From contig JACSVZ010000008.1 in NCBI GenBank assembly GCA_014706295.1, positions 19,881,659-19,945,658 of the forward strand: a stretch of 64,000 nucleotides of DNA. The letters run 5' to 3'. A program made the translations under genes and the position numbers. Under the pieces are notes generated by a model. It did not search any database, was not told where the DNA came from, and saw only the letters and a list, made by a program, of their open reading frames with translations. The DNA is from Lycocorax pyrrhopterus obiensis (taxonomy: Eukaryota; Chordata; Aves; Passeriformes; Paradisaeidae). Each line of letters begins with the position of its first letter. Positions within the stretch are counted from its first letter, which is position 1. This document shows, one piece after another, positions 1 through 11,370 of the stretch.

Positions 1-3000
1 CCTTTAGAATTACTGGATCAGGCAGTAACAGAATCATGGCAAATACCACAGTATGTGGCAGGAAGGGAACTGCTTGTAGTGCTGGGAAGATGCATGGTAG
101 CAGGCACTATGGAGCAGTGGGATTGCGTGCAGGCAGACTGAAATGTAGGGGAAATCTGTTTTGTGATACAAGATTGCATGGTGTTAGATGCTCAGCCCAA
201 GGGCTATCAAAAGCACAATGACGCCTTCTGCTCAACACATCCAGTTCTCCCCAGTTAACCCCTTGGGGGTGCTGAAATTCTTTGTATTTTCCATGGTAAC
301 CTCTATCACTAGACTGATGTTATAGAGTCTTTGTTCCTGGAGCAATATGCTATGCAGGGCTTTTCTCCTTTCTTACCACGTGTGATACCCTTGCCAGGAG
401 TGATGGGTCTTCTGCCTCTAAAATCCAGTAGCGTAAGTCAGGATATAATGCTAAAAACTGCCTGTTTCATTGAAAACACTCTTCTAGCTGAGGTTCAGAG
501 ACAGCAATGAGCATTTCTTGTAGTGTCAATAATCAGTGGCATTCAATGAAAATTTCCCCCTGTACTACTATTCTACCTCCAAGGTTATTTTTTTATTTTT
601 TATTTGATATAGATTTCCTTCATCTCCTGTCAGTGTGTTTCCCAGAAATGACTCTCATGATTGGACTGCAGGGGAGCAGGAATATTGTAGCAACTCTTAA
701 AGAGAAAAGATATATTTGGAAGCATATGACTTCAGGCATTGTTTGAACTCAGCTTGTGCCACCCCAAAATTACACGTTTCAGCTTTACAAAGTAAGACAT
801 ACTAAACAACAGCTGAAGCTCAACAAAGCATTTACAATTCAAATTTTGTGCCTGCCTAGCTTGCCTGTCACTGAAAGTTAGGCTTAAATTCACAAAGGAT
901 GTTATTCAGAAGCAAAATAAAATGCTGTTTCTATACAAAAAAAAATTAAAATATAGTGCATATTCAGATAAGCAACTGTTGTGCATTATCTGGAACCAAA
1001 AGTGATGGTAGTAGCGAGTGTAGTGACTTGTGCTGCAAATAAAACCAGTTAGAATTGTCAGAGATCAGCTCAGCACAAAAGGCATTATGTTTTATCTCTA
1101 TTCCCCTGTCCCTGGACTAGCCCCAGCTGTGCTGAGGTGGTGCCTCTAAGGATCATCACAGCAACTTTTTACCACACTTCAAGGAAATGGCTTCCACTAC
1201 AAACATCTTTCAAACTACTTTGCACTTCTTCAGTAGCATAAGCTGTCAGCAGCACAGTGAAAATCCAGCCCCTTTTCGAAAGAAGCCTGCAGTGAACTGC
1301 CGAGTTCCCAAAACCCTATTGCTCCCCGTAACAGCTGCTTTATATGTTACTTGTGATGGTAACAGGTGTTTGGGGTTTTTAAACTCTTGAAGAGCTGAAA
1401 AACTGTAGGCTGGCAGCACACCAAGGAAGTATCAGTCTGGTGAAACTAATTCATGGCTTGGATGCACTGGTACTACAGGATAAACATTCTTAGAGTGGAA
1501 GTTATGGTTATTAATCACCACTATCCATTAATTTATTGTCACAATGTAGTTTGGCAGCACTGATATTCTGCTATAATCCAAAACATCAGGCACTATCTAA
1601 TTACCAGTTTGATCTCTTGAAACTGAGCTCTTTTATGTATTTCTCTCCTTCTGCTAGCAAATGTGCACCAAGAACCTTTGTCCCGATGTTATCTCTGATG
1701 GTTATATTATTGACTCAGGCGTTAGTAAATATTCTATATTCTGCATTATTTTAAGCACTCATTTATTTAAAATCTCTAACTGATTCAGCTTTGTTACCAA
1801 CAGCAAAAAATTGCAACTAGTTTGTTTGCACACTGCATCTTGTTATTCCCTTTTTCCTACTATCCTGTATCACTGGCTTTTTTCCCTGTCAGCTAGTCAG
1901 TCTAGCCAGTTTTTCCTCTCACCCTGAAGAAGGTATCTTCACTTGATTCAGTAAATTGCTCTAGACATGTTTGAGTCTTTGGCCTAGATTTCCCCTGATT
2001 GTAATAGAAGCTCAGACAACTTGCTCACATGTTTCATGCAAAAGTCATCACAAGATGTGAGCCCATTAAATAGTGTACATAGGCTCCATTCGACCAGTTC
2101 AGATTTAATACGAAAAGAGTAAAATGAAGTGATGTGTTCTCACTAAGGGTGGGAGTAAAGATGAATTTAATTAGTTAAAAACATGTTAAAATGTTGAACT
2201 GCAGAAAGCTCTATGAAAATTTTCTTTAAAGAAAAAACAGAACCTAGCAACAGTTTCTGCAAATTTTACAAATGTCTTCTCACTACCTAAACTAAACTAA
2301 AACTGTCTCAAGATGAAATTCTCCTCTGGTTGATGAAGATAAACCTACATTTTCCCTAGCATCGCCATTCATTTCATACTATGCACATGTGAAAAATCTT
2401 GGGTACAGGTCCAAACTTCATTTATTGCTGTCAGTAGTTCCACTGATTGGCAGTTTTCCTATCATGTAGCTACTTAACTTAGAAAAATGTGAAATGCATT
2501 CATAAGCCCTGGGTTTTCTAAAATGTCTTCAATGATTAGACACAAGTAGGGACTGGGAAGGAATAACAAGGCTAGATCAGGACTACAGTAAGTTTTTTCA
2601 AGACAAATATGCTAGAAAAAATCAGCCCTTTAGCATCTTTGTGCCTTTCTTTGGTTGCAAATGCAAATTGGTTCTTAAGAGAGCTAGAAATCTGAGGAAT
2701 AGCCTGTGCCCAGGGGGTGCATCCTACTGTGTGTCTCTTTACAGTAAAAAGGGCAAGAGGTGTCAGGAAAGTGAGTCAAACCATTTCAATGAGATGAAGT
2801 TACGTGGTGGAGTCTGTAACCACGGTGGTGAAACCACTCAGGTCCATCAGAGGCCAGGGGGACTGGACAAATAGTGGTTAATATCCAGAAAGCCACTTCA
2901 ACCTCCCAAGTTCAGGGGGAAAAACAGTTTATGAAGAATAGAGAATTTTTCACAAAAGAAGTTTTACTGATATTCAACTGATTGAAATATGCTTAATGCG

Positions 3001-5685
3001 GAGTGCGTAGGTGCCTCATCTGAAATCCAACACAAGAGGCATGATTTTGGCAAAAGCAAAGCAACAACAGATGCTTCTGACAACCAAGTTGTGTAACAGG
3101 TTTCTCTTTTTGCAACCTAGGTCAGCTGTTTTTCACAGAAAGTTTAACTGAAATGTTAAGGCATCTGATACTAATCAGAGGGATAAGAAAAAAAATGGAG
3201 GTGCGATACATACAACTGGGGTATGATCTTGTTTTCCTTACGTTGATATTTCCTCTGGATTCTGCATTTGTTAAAGTTGCACATAACCATAACCTCAGCT
3301 AGGTGAGCTTTTGTATGACCACAAGAATTTTGTGTTTATCTCAATTGTATGATAAAAAACCAGGACCCGCAGCTGGTTGAGAACTTTGTAGACTGGCAGA
3401 AGGAAAGAGAGTGGGAATTATTTGAACAGAAGAGGCATTTGGTATACATTGTAAACCCCACTACATGTACTTTGCAGAACTGAACTGTTTGATTCAGATG
3501 TTTAGGCACTGGCTAATAAGAGTGTTTCGATAAGGTATCTGTGATGTTGCACTGTTTTGACACCAGGGCCATTTAGAAGCTATTTTTTAGGTCAGTGTGA
3601 CATTAATGGTACTGTAAATATGATACTACTAGGCATGGAAATGAACTGCTTTTAGTCAGTGAAATTCCTTATGGATTCACCACTGTGTATGTGAGGTGAT
3701 ATGTGGATTTGATGATCTGAGTTATAAAAAGCGTGTTTGAGGAATAGCCGTAGATCTCCCTAAAAAAACAACTTTGTTTTTTTCGTGATTCATTTCACCC
3801 TGCCAAGCCAAGAAAGTTGTGACCCAGAAATAGATAAAGTGCTGCCAAGTTTTTGCTTTGAAATATACTTCTTTTGAGTGGCTGCAATAGGGTAAATAGA
3901 AAATAATTTTGCCTCTTAACTTCTGCTGAAGTAAACCTTGGCTTATCGTAATAATTCTAATATCTCTTATCACACTTGAACCTAACAATATGAATTGAAT
4001 CTTGTGTAATCTACCACAGCAGCTTGCCCTGTCATGAGAAAAATGTCAGTCAGAAATCACAGTTAAGCATTACAAAAAATTACGGGGGAAATAAGTCTTG
4101 CTCATTTACTATTCATGGAAGTGGGTGGTCTGCAGAATGCTTCCCAGTCTAGGAAAATAAAATAACATGCAATATCAATATTTACACGTTATTAAATCAG
4201 CAACAGCAGATGTAGTCTGAATAGCAATGTGGTGTGGTTTCATATGAAGTACCTTCAGTAATATGCTACTGAAAATGAGAACAAAGAGTTTATAATATGC
4301 AAATTCTGTAATTTATTGCAGTCTTGAACATTACACTGCACTTACTGCAACAGAGCTTACAGCTGAAAACTACTGTAATGTGTGTCATCTGCACATCAGT
4401 AATAACCACTATCAATTAGCTACAAACAATTATTTCCAACATCACTTAGAAAAAACAATTTCAAGTTGTCACTTTAAAAAGCTTCAGTAAAGACCAGGAG
4501 TTTTTCTCCAGGAAAATCTACATTTATTTTCAGGTACAATCTGACCTATAAATGAAGCATATTTAAACTATAGCCACAAGCACTGACACAAATAGCTTTT
4601 TCCATTCTTAATGCAAATATAGTTTCATAGATTGAAGCTACCATGCATTTTTGATTGTTCTTAAGAGAAAATGTTATTCAAATATATCTGTTGCTTAATT
4701 TCTGCTACTCTGCCCTGCACCGTTTTCACCATCACTCTAAATAAGAAGTCCAGCCTAATTCTTGGGTGAGACAGCTCACATAGCAGGGCAAAACTTGTGA
4801 GAAAGGAAATCTTTCTCTTCCATTAATTAACATCTTTTATCACTAATAATGAGACTGTACACATACTAAAAAAAGAAAAATAATCACCTATGCATAGTAA
4901 TTTCATGTGTGGCCTCGACTGCCAGCAGAGTGCCTGCCCATGAGCTGGAAGATGTGTGTGGGCAGGGACAGTTCACTCTCTGAGGGATGGAGCCAGCTGA
5001 AGCTCGTGCAACAGAAACAGGAGGGTGGCAGGCAGAGGGAGAGTCACACTTCAGGGCAGTATCTCGTCAGGACGGGTTTTAGTGTGGAGAGGGTGAGATG
5101 AGATGTCTCTTAGAGCTTGAATATATAATTTTAAGGGTCTTTTTTTGAAGGAGTTAGATTCTGACATTCTTGTGTTTCTGGTTTGTGTAAGAAGAAAGAA
5201 ATGTATTGAGGAAAATACTCTCACAAATTGATTGAATCTTTAACATCTGAATCCATGTACAGTTCATATATGATCACGTAGAAAGTAAGCAATGGGAATC
5301 AAAACAAAAGAACATGTATCTTGTATCTCTTAAGGAAACACCGGGTTTATTTCAGGGTTGCTCTCCAGAGGAGGCACCAGGCATGCTGAGTGATAGTTGT
5401 TAAATGCTAAGAAAAATGAATAATCACTAGGAGAAAGGAAGTATACCAATGGCATCTCAAAGTTATCTGTATCTTTTTTGCCTTCAAGAAAATATCTAAG
5501 GATAATTGCATGCAAAAAACCCCACAACCAAACATCTTAAGTTTAATGCTTCTTAAGGAGACATGTTGTCATAGTGATGCAGGACTAGAAATCATCTCGA
5601 GACCATTACTCTGTCTTTGCCCCAAGACAGGATCAACATTGTCACTGTCATATCTGACAGAAGCTTGTAGTCATTTTACTGAGAG
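1..5685. other. AT-rich intergenic DNA, no gene recognised
   Basis: No open frame here has a recognisable domain, codon-like composition or flanking splice sites; the frames are short and end at random. There are scattered homopolymer runs but no clear mobile element. In human the gene upstream of TBC1D12 is NOC3L, but I see no NOC3L-like exon. The interval could hold 3' UTR or regulatory DNA of the dopamine receptor, which is transcribed towards it. A minus-strand AATAAA lies at 5346-5351, far from the receptor stop. Confidence 0.6.
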
Positions 5686-5832
5686 AGATGTCATAATTTA
5701 CCTAGGCAACCTACTCCAGTGCTTAATTATTGTTATTCTTAGAAAGTTTTTCCAAATTCTTTCCTTGGTCTTTCTTAGAGTTAAACCCATTACCTCTTGT
5801 CCTGCCAGCGTAGCCCGTGAAGAACAGATTGC
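5686..5832 (-). mobile_element. CR1 LINE 3' fragment, old
   Basis: Read on the minus strand, this contains decayed forms of the standard CR1 C-terminal landmarks: a glycine/glutamine stretch ending in GQEVMGL, then KNFLRITIIKHWSRLPR, which resembles the usual '[19 protein letters not shown]'. It is truncated at both ends and lacks the terminal tail, so it is an old dead copy. A chance match is unlikely because two separate landmarks occur in the right order and spacing. Confidence 0.75.
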
Positions 5833-6819
5833 AGTCACACCCAAGTGTTCCCCAAGGATACATTCCTGAAAAGAGCAGGATAGCAAAAGTATATTTTCCC
5901 ATAAGAATTAATGATGGGGACTTAAGAACTACACATGGTTTAAAAATCACAGGGAGAAGGTTCACTGGGAGGAGAGTCTGTCTTTCCTGCTGCTGTCCTT
6001 TCAGCACAGATCACTGTTTTGAAAAATATCAGTTGTGCAATCTGTGAGACTGAATGCCCAAGAAAACTCTTGTGGTGTATGCATTCTTCATGTCTCTTTC
6101 TGGACAGTTGCATCTTCATCATCTTCCTGAGATAAATCAAAGCCAATCCATCATAGGCAAGGGACAGAAAAAATGGGGCAAGGATGGTGGTTAGTGGAGC
6201 ACAGTGTATTAAATGGTCAGATGCAGAACCTTTAAGTAGTGGACAGAGAAGCAGAGGAGAGTGAGATGCCACTGTATTCCCTTAATGTCTGCTGAACCCT
6301 TTTACACAGGTAGAAATGATCATAAAGTTTCCCCAGTATTCTCTCTCCTGCAAGCCATCCAGCACCTGTTTGCTCTGCCTTTTGTGGCTCTTCGTATCTA
6401 TAAGTAGTGAAATGGGTTGACAGAAATGACCCAGTCGGTTTTTTTTTTTGGTGGATCATATTATATTTCTACTTTCTGGAGGGATTGGCTGGCTGAATTA
6501 TGAGTTGTTTTTACTTTGATCTAATTATCTCACTATTCTTAATGTATACCTCAAGTTTGACTGCAGGGTGGGGGTGAACAAATGCATGGGAGATGTCTAA
6601 TGACTGTGAGAAAAACAAGTGAGTGTGGCTGTGGGGAGAGGTTAATGTGTGGCTGCTTTGTGCCTTTGGAACGGACTTCATATGCCTATCACCCCTCTGT
6701 GGTAAGAGCAGTGTTTTCCCATCCCTCTGGCATGGGACTTTTGTTGCTGGGGGACAGATGTAGCTTACACGGAGACAGGGAGAACTCTCCCTGTGTGGTG
6801 GCTGTGTGTGTGAGAAGCA
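5833..6819. other. non-coding stretch beyond the receptor stop
   Basis: No recognisable gene. Open frames on both strands here are short, mutually overlapping and lack domain signatures. The right end is likely the receptor 3' UTR, transcribed on the minus strand, since the receptor stop lies at 6915-6917. Its true length cannot be read from sequence alone. Confidence 0.5.
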
Positions 6820-6825
6820 TTTAAT
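6820..6825 (-). terminator. candidate variant polyadenylation signal (ATTAAA) for the receptor gene
   Basis: ATTAAA lies on the minus strand about 90 nt after the receptor stop codon. It is the commonest variant poly(A) hexamer, and the position would give a very short 3' UTR. The nearest canonical AATAAA I noted on that strand is at 5351-5346, about 1.5 kb further. Both are candidates; the choice is inference. Confidence 0.3.
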
Positions 6826-6914
6826 CACTTATCCCTCTGAAACAAGGCAATGGGGTCTCTCACACTGACCAAGTCCTGTACAGGGGCAACAGTTTCCAGG
6901 GATAGCTTTGCCTT

Positions 6915-8201
6915 TCAATCCAATTGCAAAATAGCTGGCACCTGACAACTGTTGGGGCTGCTGCCAGGCACAGTCTGTGTCTGAGAAGTCACAATCCTCT
7001 TCTCCACAGACATCTCCTCACTGCTGTCCTCTCCCTGGAGGCTTGTGGCATGGGGCATGTGCTGCACCCAGGCAGTGATGGCAGCGGGAGGTACTGACGA
7101 TGGGACAGCTCCTTCCTTCTGGCAGGTGGTGTCACGGTGATAGGAAACCAGCTCATTGCTGAAGTTGACCCTCTCCACAGGGGATCTAGGTGTGCCACAG
7201 CAGCAGCACTGGCAGCCCAAGAGGTTGCTGAAAGCCCTCCTGAAGTCTGCATTGAAAGCATAGATCACTGGATTCACTGAAGAGTTGGCCCAGCCAAACC
7301 ACACAAAGACGTTGAAGGTGGTTTGGCCAACACAGGGTGACTGTCCTTCAGGGTCTTCCTCGAGGTTGGGCTGGCAGAAAGGCAGCAGACAATTGAGCAG
7401 GAAGAAGGGCAGCCAGCAGCAAACAAAGACTCCCATTATGATAGACAGGGTCTGCAGCACCTTGGTCTCTTTGTGCAAGGAACTCCGCAAAGAGGAGGTG
7501 GGCTCCTTGCCATGAGCTGGCCACTGCCCCCCTGCTCTCTCAAGGGTGGAGATACGGCGGATCTGGGCCTGGGCAATTCTGTAGATCCTGCTATAGGTGA
7601 TGATCATTACGGCCACGGGGATGTAGAAGCTGATAAGGGAGGAGGTGACGGCATAAGTGCGGTTCAATCTGACATCACAGCGGGGTGTCCCAGGCAGCCA
7701 GGAGCCTAGATCTCTACTGTCCGTGGCTTTATGCCAGTGTAGCTGCACCGGGATGAAGGAGATGAGGATGGAGAGAGCCCAGGCCACAGCTATCATGGCA
7801 CAAGCAAGGCGCCGCGTCATCCTGCGCTCATAGCGAAAGGGGCTGGCGATGGCCCAGTACCGGTCGAGGCTGATGATGCAGAGGTGGAGGATGGAGGCGG
7901 TGGAGCACATGATGTCGAAGGCCACCCAGGTGTCACAAAAGTGGCTGCCAAAGAGCCAGGAGCCTCCAGCCACCTCAGTGACCGCTTTCCAGGGCATCAC
8001 CAGGAGGGCCACGCAGAGGTCCGAGATGGCCAGTGACAGCACAAACCAGTTGGTGACCTTGTTGCGCAGGTGGCGGAAGCGCAGGACGGCCAGGCACACC
8101 AGCGCATTGCCCAGCAGCGTGCTCAGCACCAGGGCGCCCAGCAGGCACCCGGTGAGTGCCCGCAGCACCCGCGGGCCGCCCCCCACCGCCGCGCTCCCCA
8201 T
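6915..8201 (-). CDS. DRD1C: D1-class dopamine receptor, D1C (chicken D1D) type, intronless
   Basis: Seven-helix aminergic GPCR of 428 aa, expected at the plasma membrane and coupled to Gs/Golf and adenylyl cyclase, as in the D1 family. Seen: Asp61 (2.50), Asp96 (3.32, amine-binding), Cys89 and Cys175 (disulfide), DRY at 113-115, Ser187/Ser188/Ser191 in TM5 (catechol contacts), a short third loop, CWLPFF at 262-267, NPVIY at 310-314, and a Cys cluster at 330-335 (likely palmitoylation) before a tail of about 95 residues. N180 in loop 2 is a glycosylation sequon; the 15-residue N-terminus has none. The start is the ATG at 8201-8199; the open frame continues upstream to 8417, but that codon is GTG inside a GTGAGT. 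Mammals keep only D1A and D1B(D5). Loop and tail sequence differ from both, and the TBC1D12 neighbourhood favours D1C. Sauropsid D1E is the main alternative. Subtype about 0.7 sure; D1-class membership essentially certain. Confidence 0.9.
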   Translation of the reverse strand: MGSAAVGGGPRVLRALTGCLLGALVLSTLLGNALVCLAVLRFRHLRNKVTNWFVLSLAISDLCVALLVMPWKAVTEVAGGSWLFGSHFCDTWVAFDIMCSTASILHLCIISLDRYWAIASPFRYERRMTRRLACAMIAVAWALSILISFIPVQLHWHKATDSRDLGSWLPGTPRCDVRLNRTYAVTSSLISFYIPVAVMIITYSRIYRIAQAQIRRISTLERAGGQWPAHGKEPTSSLRSSLHKETKVLQTLSIIMGVFVCCWLPFFLLNCLLPFCQPNLEEDPEGQSPCVGQTTFNVFVWFGWANSSVNPVIYAFNADFRRAFSNLLGCQCCCCGTPRSPVERVNFSNELVSYHRDTTCQKEGAVPSSVPPAAITAWVQHMPHATSLQGEDSSEEMSVEKRIVTSQTQTVPGSSPNSCQVPAILQLD

Positions 8202-8349
8202 CGAGGGCGCCGCCCCGGCGCAAGGGCCGGCCTCGCTGCCCCGGGCCCCCCGGGCCGCTCTTACCGGCGGGACAGCGCCCGAGGCGGCGGCGGGACCCCC
8301 CCCGGCCAGCGCCGTCCGCGGCTGTGGGAGCGGCCACCCGCGGGGGCAT
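7975..8349 (-). other. upstream ORF overlapping the receptor start
   Basis: An ATG at 8349-8347 opens a 124-codon frame, out of frame with the receptor, that runs through the receptor start codon and stops at 7975. It has G at -3, whereas the receptor ATG has T at -3 and G at +4, so scanning ribosomes should meet the better context first. The product is Arg/Gly/Pro-rich with no domain, so this is probably a regulatory uORF if the leader contains it, not a protein gene. Confidence 0.45.
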
Positions 8350-8800
8350 CTCTGCCCGCCGCCCTCGGTGTCCCCCGGGAGCGGCGGCGGCGGCTCGGGC
8401 TGTCCCGGGGTACTCACCCGCCGGCTGCCGGGGCCTCGCCTCCCGCCCCCCGCCTCTCACCGCCCGCCTCGCCGCCGCCGCTCCCGGGGCCGCAGGGAGG
8501 GGCCGTCCCGGCGCGGCGCGGGGGCACCGGGCGGCGGCGGCCCCTGGGCGGCGGAGCGGGGCCGGGCCGGGGCGGCGGCGGAGCCGCGTTCCGCCCGCAG
8601 CGCCGGGACAGAGCAGCAGCAGCTCCGGGCGGTGCCGTGTGCCCGCCACAGCCGCCCCCGCGCAGCCGGACCGAGCGGGGGCCGGCCGGGAAGGCATCGA
8701 GCGCCCTTCCCAAGCGCGCGGAGGGAGCTTTCCCCACAGCACCGCCCTGGGAAGAGCCCTTTCCCGGTCCTCAGCCTGTACTTGTCGAAGTGTCACCGGC
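8150..8800. promoter_or_regulatory. CpG island over the receptor start and leader
   Basis: A dense run of CpG and GC-rich sequence stands out sharply from the AT-rich flanks. It covers the first part of the receptor CDS and about 600 bp upstream on the minus strand, so it is the expected promoter region. Long open frames on all strands here are the usual result of few stop codons in GC-rich DNA. Confidence 0.8.
8332..8417 (-). other. possible 86-nt intron in the receptor 5' leader
   Basis: On the minus strand, GTGAGT begins at 8417 (preceded by GG), and a CTCCCACAG acceptor ends at 8332. Splicing would remove the uORF ATG at 8349. Mammalian DRD1 also has an intron in its 5' UTR. A second donor-like GTAAGA starts at 8264. 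The motifs are seen; use as splice sites is inference. Confidence 0.35.
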
Positions 8801-11360
8801 GAGGCAGGACCCGGCGTTTTCCAAGTGTCTCCTTTTGGAGACGGCGATCATATCTCAGCTTTGTTAGCGAGCAGGATGTCACTTCGTGTCGGTTTAGTTA
8901 CACCGAGAACGCGCTCAGAGCTGGGTGTCTGAACCTGTTCCCACCAAAACAGTATTGTGCCGTTTATTTTTTGTTTTGAAATTTTATGTAATGAAACCAA
9001 AAGCACAGAAACCTAAGATCTCTAGTTTGGGTCTGCTGCATTTTGGCAGAAAGTTGTCCACAGCACCCAAACCCTCCCTCTTTATTTTTCAGCCAAAGGT
9101 GTCTTCTGATGTGTTTCAACAGTCTTTTATTTGCTATTATAATAATATGCATATTGTCGTATAAATGTATATATTTACAGCACATATTTACAGTCTATGT
9201 TCAATAAAGCACCCTAATGCAAATAGGGTATAATCCTTCATATCCAAAGAATTTATATGGTATTCCTGTCATGAGAAAAAAAGAGATTGGGACGTGAGTA
9301 GAAAATATCAATTAATGTAATTAATTAACATGGGAAACAGATATTTATATTTACATTAGTTATTTTTTTTATTTCTTTGCCTCTTAATTAAAACTACTCC
9401 AGCCACTAGTTCCAATGCAAATAATTTTCAAGCCAGTAAGTATCTGATTTCCATTGTACTGTTATGACATTTCTGGTAATTAATAGAGAGAGTGGAAATT
9501 TTTAAAATAAATTTTGAACAGCATAGCTGGCAGCCTACCCTGTTTAAAAAATCAGAGTATTTAAGCTAAACTCGTTGGATTGTACCATTTCATAACAGAT
9601 TGTTAACATTTGGTCCTGTTTTTTAAGATCCTATTTTCTTTGTGCCTTGGACATCACAGTATTCATTAAGCAGCCTACTGTGTTATTCCTGCTATGATAC
9701 TGAAAATTGGAATACATTCCTTGTTAATGTGTTTATCTGTAAGACTAACTCATAATTCAAACAACTGTTTTAGAATCTTCTCTAATTAAATATATACTTT
9801 GTTAAAGCAGTAGGAGCTGTAAAATAACATAGGCTGTGAGTTAAGAACCAACTCCACTCTTATTTGGAACCATCTGTAGTTCCACATACATGGATTTTGC
9901 CAACATCTGCAAACCACAGTAGATCTCTGATGTTCATTCTAATAGTAAGGGCTAAATCTTAGTTTGTAAGAATTATCTACACACTTGCTAATTTGACTTG
10001 ATATGTTTACTTGTATTTAGCAATCAATAAAATGACCCCAAAGGACAGAATATATTTGTGAAGGATTGTAAGTGGGACAGTGGATGGACCTAAGGCAATA
10101 CAGCACTGAAAAGGAAAGAGCAATGCCTTTGCATATTCAGCAGACAGTAGTGCTGCAGGGCTGGCTGTGTAGCACAAGGTAGCCAGCATTCTCCATATTA
10201 AAACAGCTCTGTGTATCTCCTGCTCCCAGGATCACATTATGCTCTGTGAATATCTCTAGAGCTCCTTTTCAGCATGCATTTTAAAGGAGAGTGTATGTGA
10301 TGATGCTATTTTGTGTGCATATCTGTGAATGCCCTACCTCAAAATTTTGGGGCTGTTGGCTGAAGTAAAATCTGACGGACTAATCTAAAAAAAAAATTTC
10401 CTATTGTTGTAATTAAAGTAGGCATGTTGGTTGAAGTCAGAACCCCTCTTAATATCCTGACTAATAGGAAGGTTGCAGTGTGGACTCAACCCTTACTAAA
10501 CACAATAGAATCTGCACAGAGAGAGACATGACGAGTGCTCTTACCATAAAGAAAACATCAACAGACACATTCATCTTCTTAGATACCAGAGGATCCAAGT
10601 GGAAGATGTAAATGCTTAAGAAACTATACAGTGAGTCAGTGGCAAAGACAGAAATAGAAGCATTGCCCTGCTTTTATTCCTATATTGGGCAGGAAGGAGT
10701 GAAGTGTAAGTGTATGGGAGAGGGAGGAAAGAAAAACACAGGGAAAAACACAACACTGTGTAAAAATTAGTGTGTGAAGTGAGTTGCAAATGCTGTAAAC
10801 TTCGATTTTAACTATTTCTTGAATTTATCTTACTTGGGATAGAACAGGAAAGTTCTGGGCAAAATAATGGAAAAAAATCCTGATGGAATGGATAAATCAG
10901 CCTCTCATGACTCCAGAAAATTTGCAAGCTTGTTCCATCTGTGAAAAATATAAACTTATCCAGAGAATATACATAAGACATATTGCAATGTGTATGTAAT
11001 GTCTTGATATTGTGTGTTTTTAAATGCAATCACTACATTTAAAATCCCTCTCCCTCCAAGAAGAGATTTATATAAGAAACTGAAATTAGTCTCCTTCTCC
11101 TTCCTCTTTCTTTCTCCTTGTCTTACTTCTCCCTTGTAAAATGATCTCATCCTAGACTAAGTGTTTACATGTTTTATAGCACATATTATGACTAAGAGGA
11201 GAACTGATTCAGAAATTAAAATTGAGCCTTTAATGGTTTACCATGACTGCATTTGGAGCTCATGCCTCAGTCTAGGTCACTGATATGCTGGCTGGACAAC
11301 TGAGGCAGGTTAAAACTCAGTGCTCAAACAGGACACGATAATTCAACCCAAGCCTCAAGG

Positions 11361-11370
11361 TGCCCCCTGG
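11361..11370 (-). promoter_or_regulatory. CTCF-like motif, minus orientation
   Basis: The minus strand reads CTTCCAGGGGGCACC, matching the CTCF core CCAGGGGGC with an acceptable flanking A/C. It sits at the left edge of a small GC-rich patch in otherwise AT-rich intergenic DNA. Motif seen; occupancy unknown. Confidence 0.4.

Noticed and set aside
36..5101. several 60-90 codon frames in the first 5 kb as genes
   Set aside because: Many begin at non-ATG codons, none has domains or conserved-looking motifs, and the organism has split genes with larger signatures.
8202..8417. 72-residue N-terminal extension of the receptor frame
   Set aside because: The extension begins at a GTG codon that is part of a GTGAGT donor-like site. 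The ATG at 8201 gives a normal D1-family N-terminus, so I used it.
7849..8979. long plus-strand and out-of-frame ORFs across the receptor CpG island
   Set aside because: Arg/Pro/Ala-rich shadow frames caused by few stops in GC-rich DNA, with no domain; the opposite strand encodes the receptor.
9217..9422. two octamer ATGCAAAT sites upstream of the receptor as POU-factor elements
   Set aside because: The same octamer or its complement occurs many times elsewhere in the window (for example 4611, 19466, 31628, 47985), about as expected by chance in AT-rich DNA.
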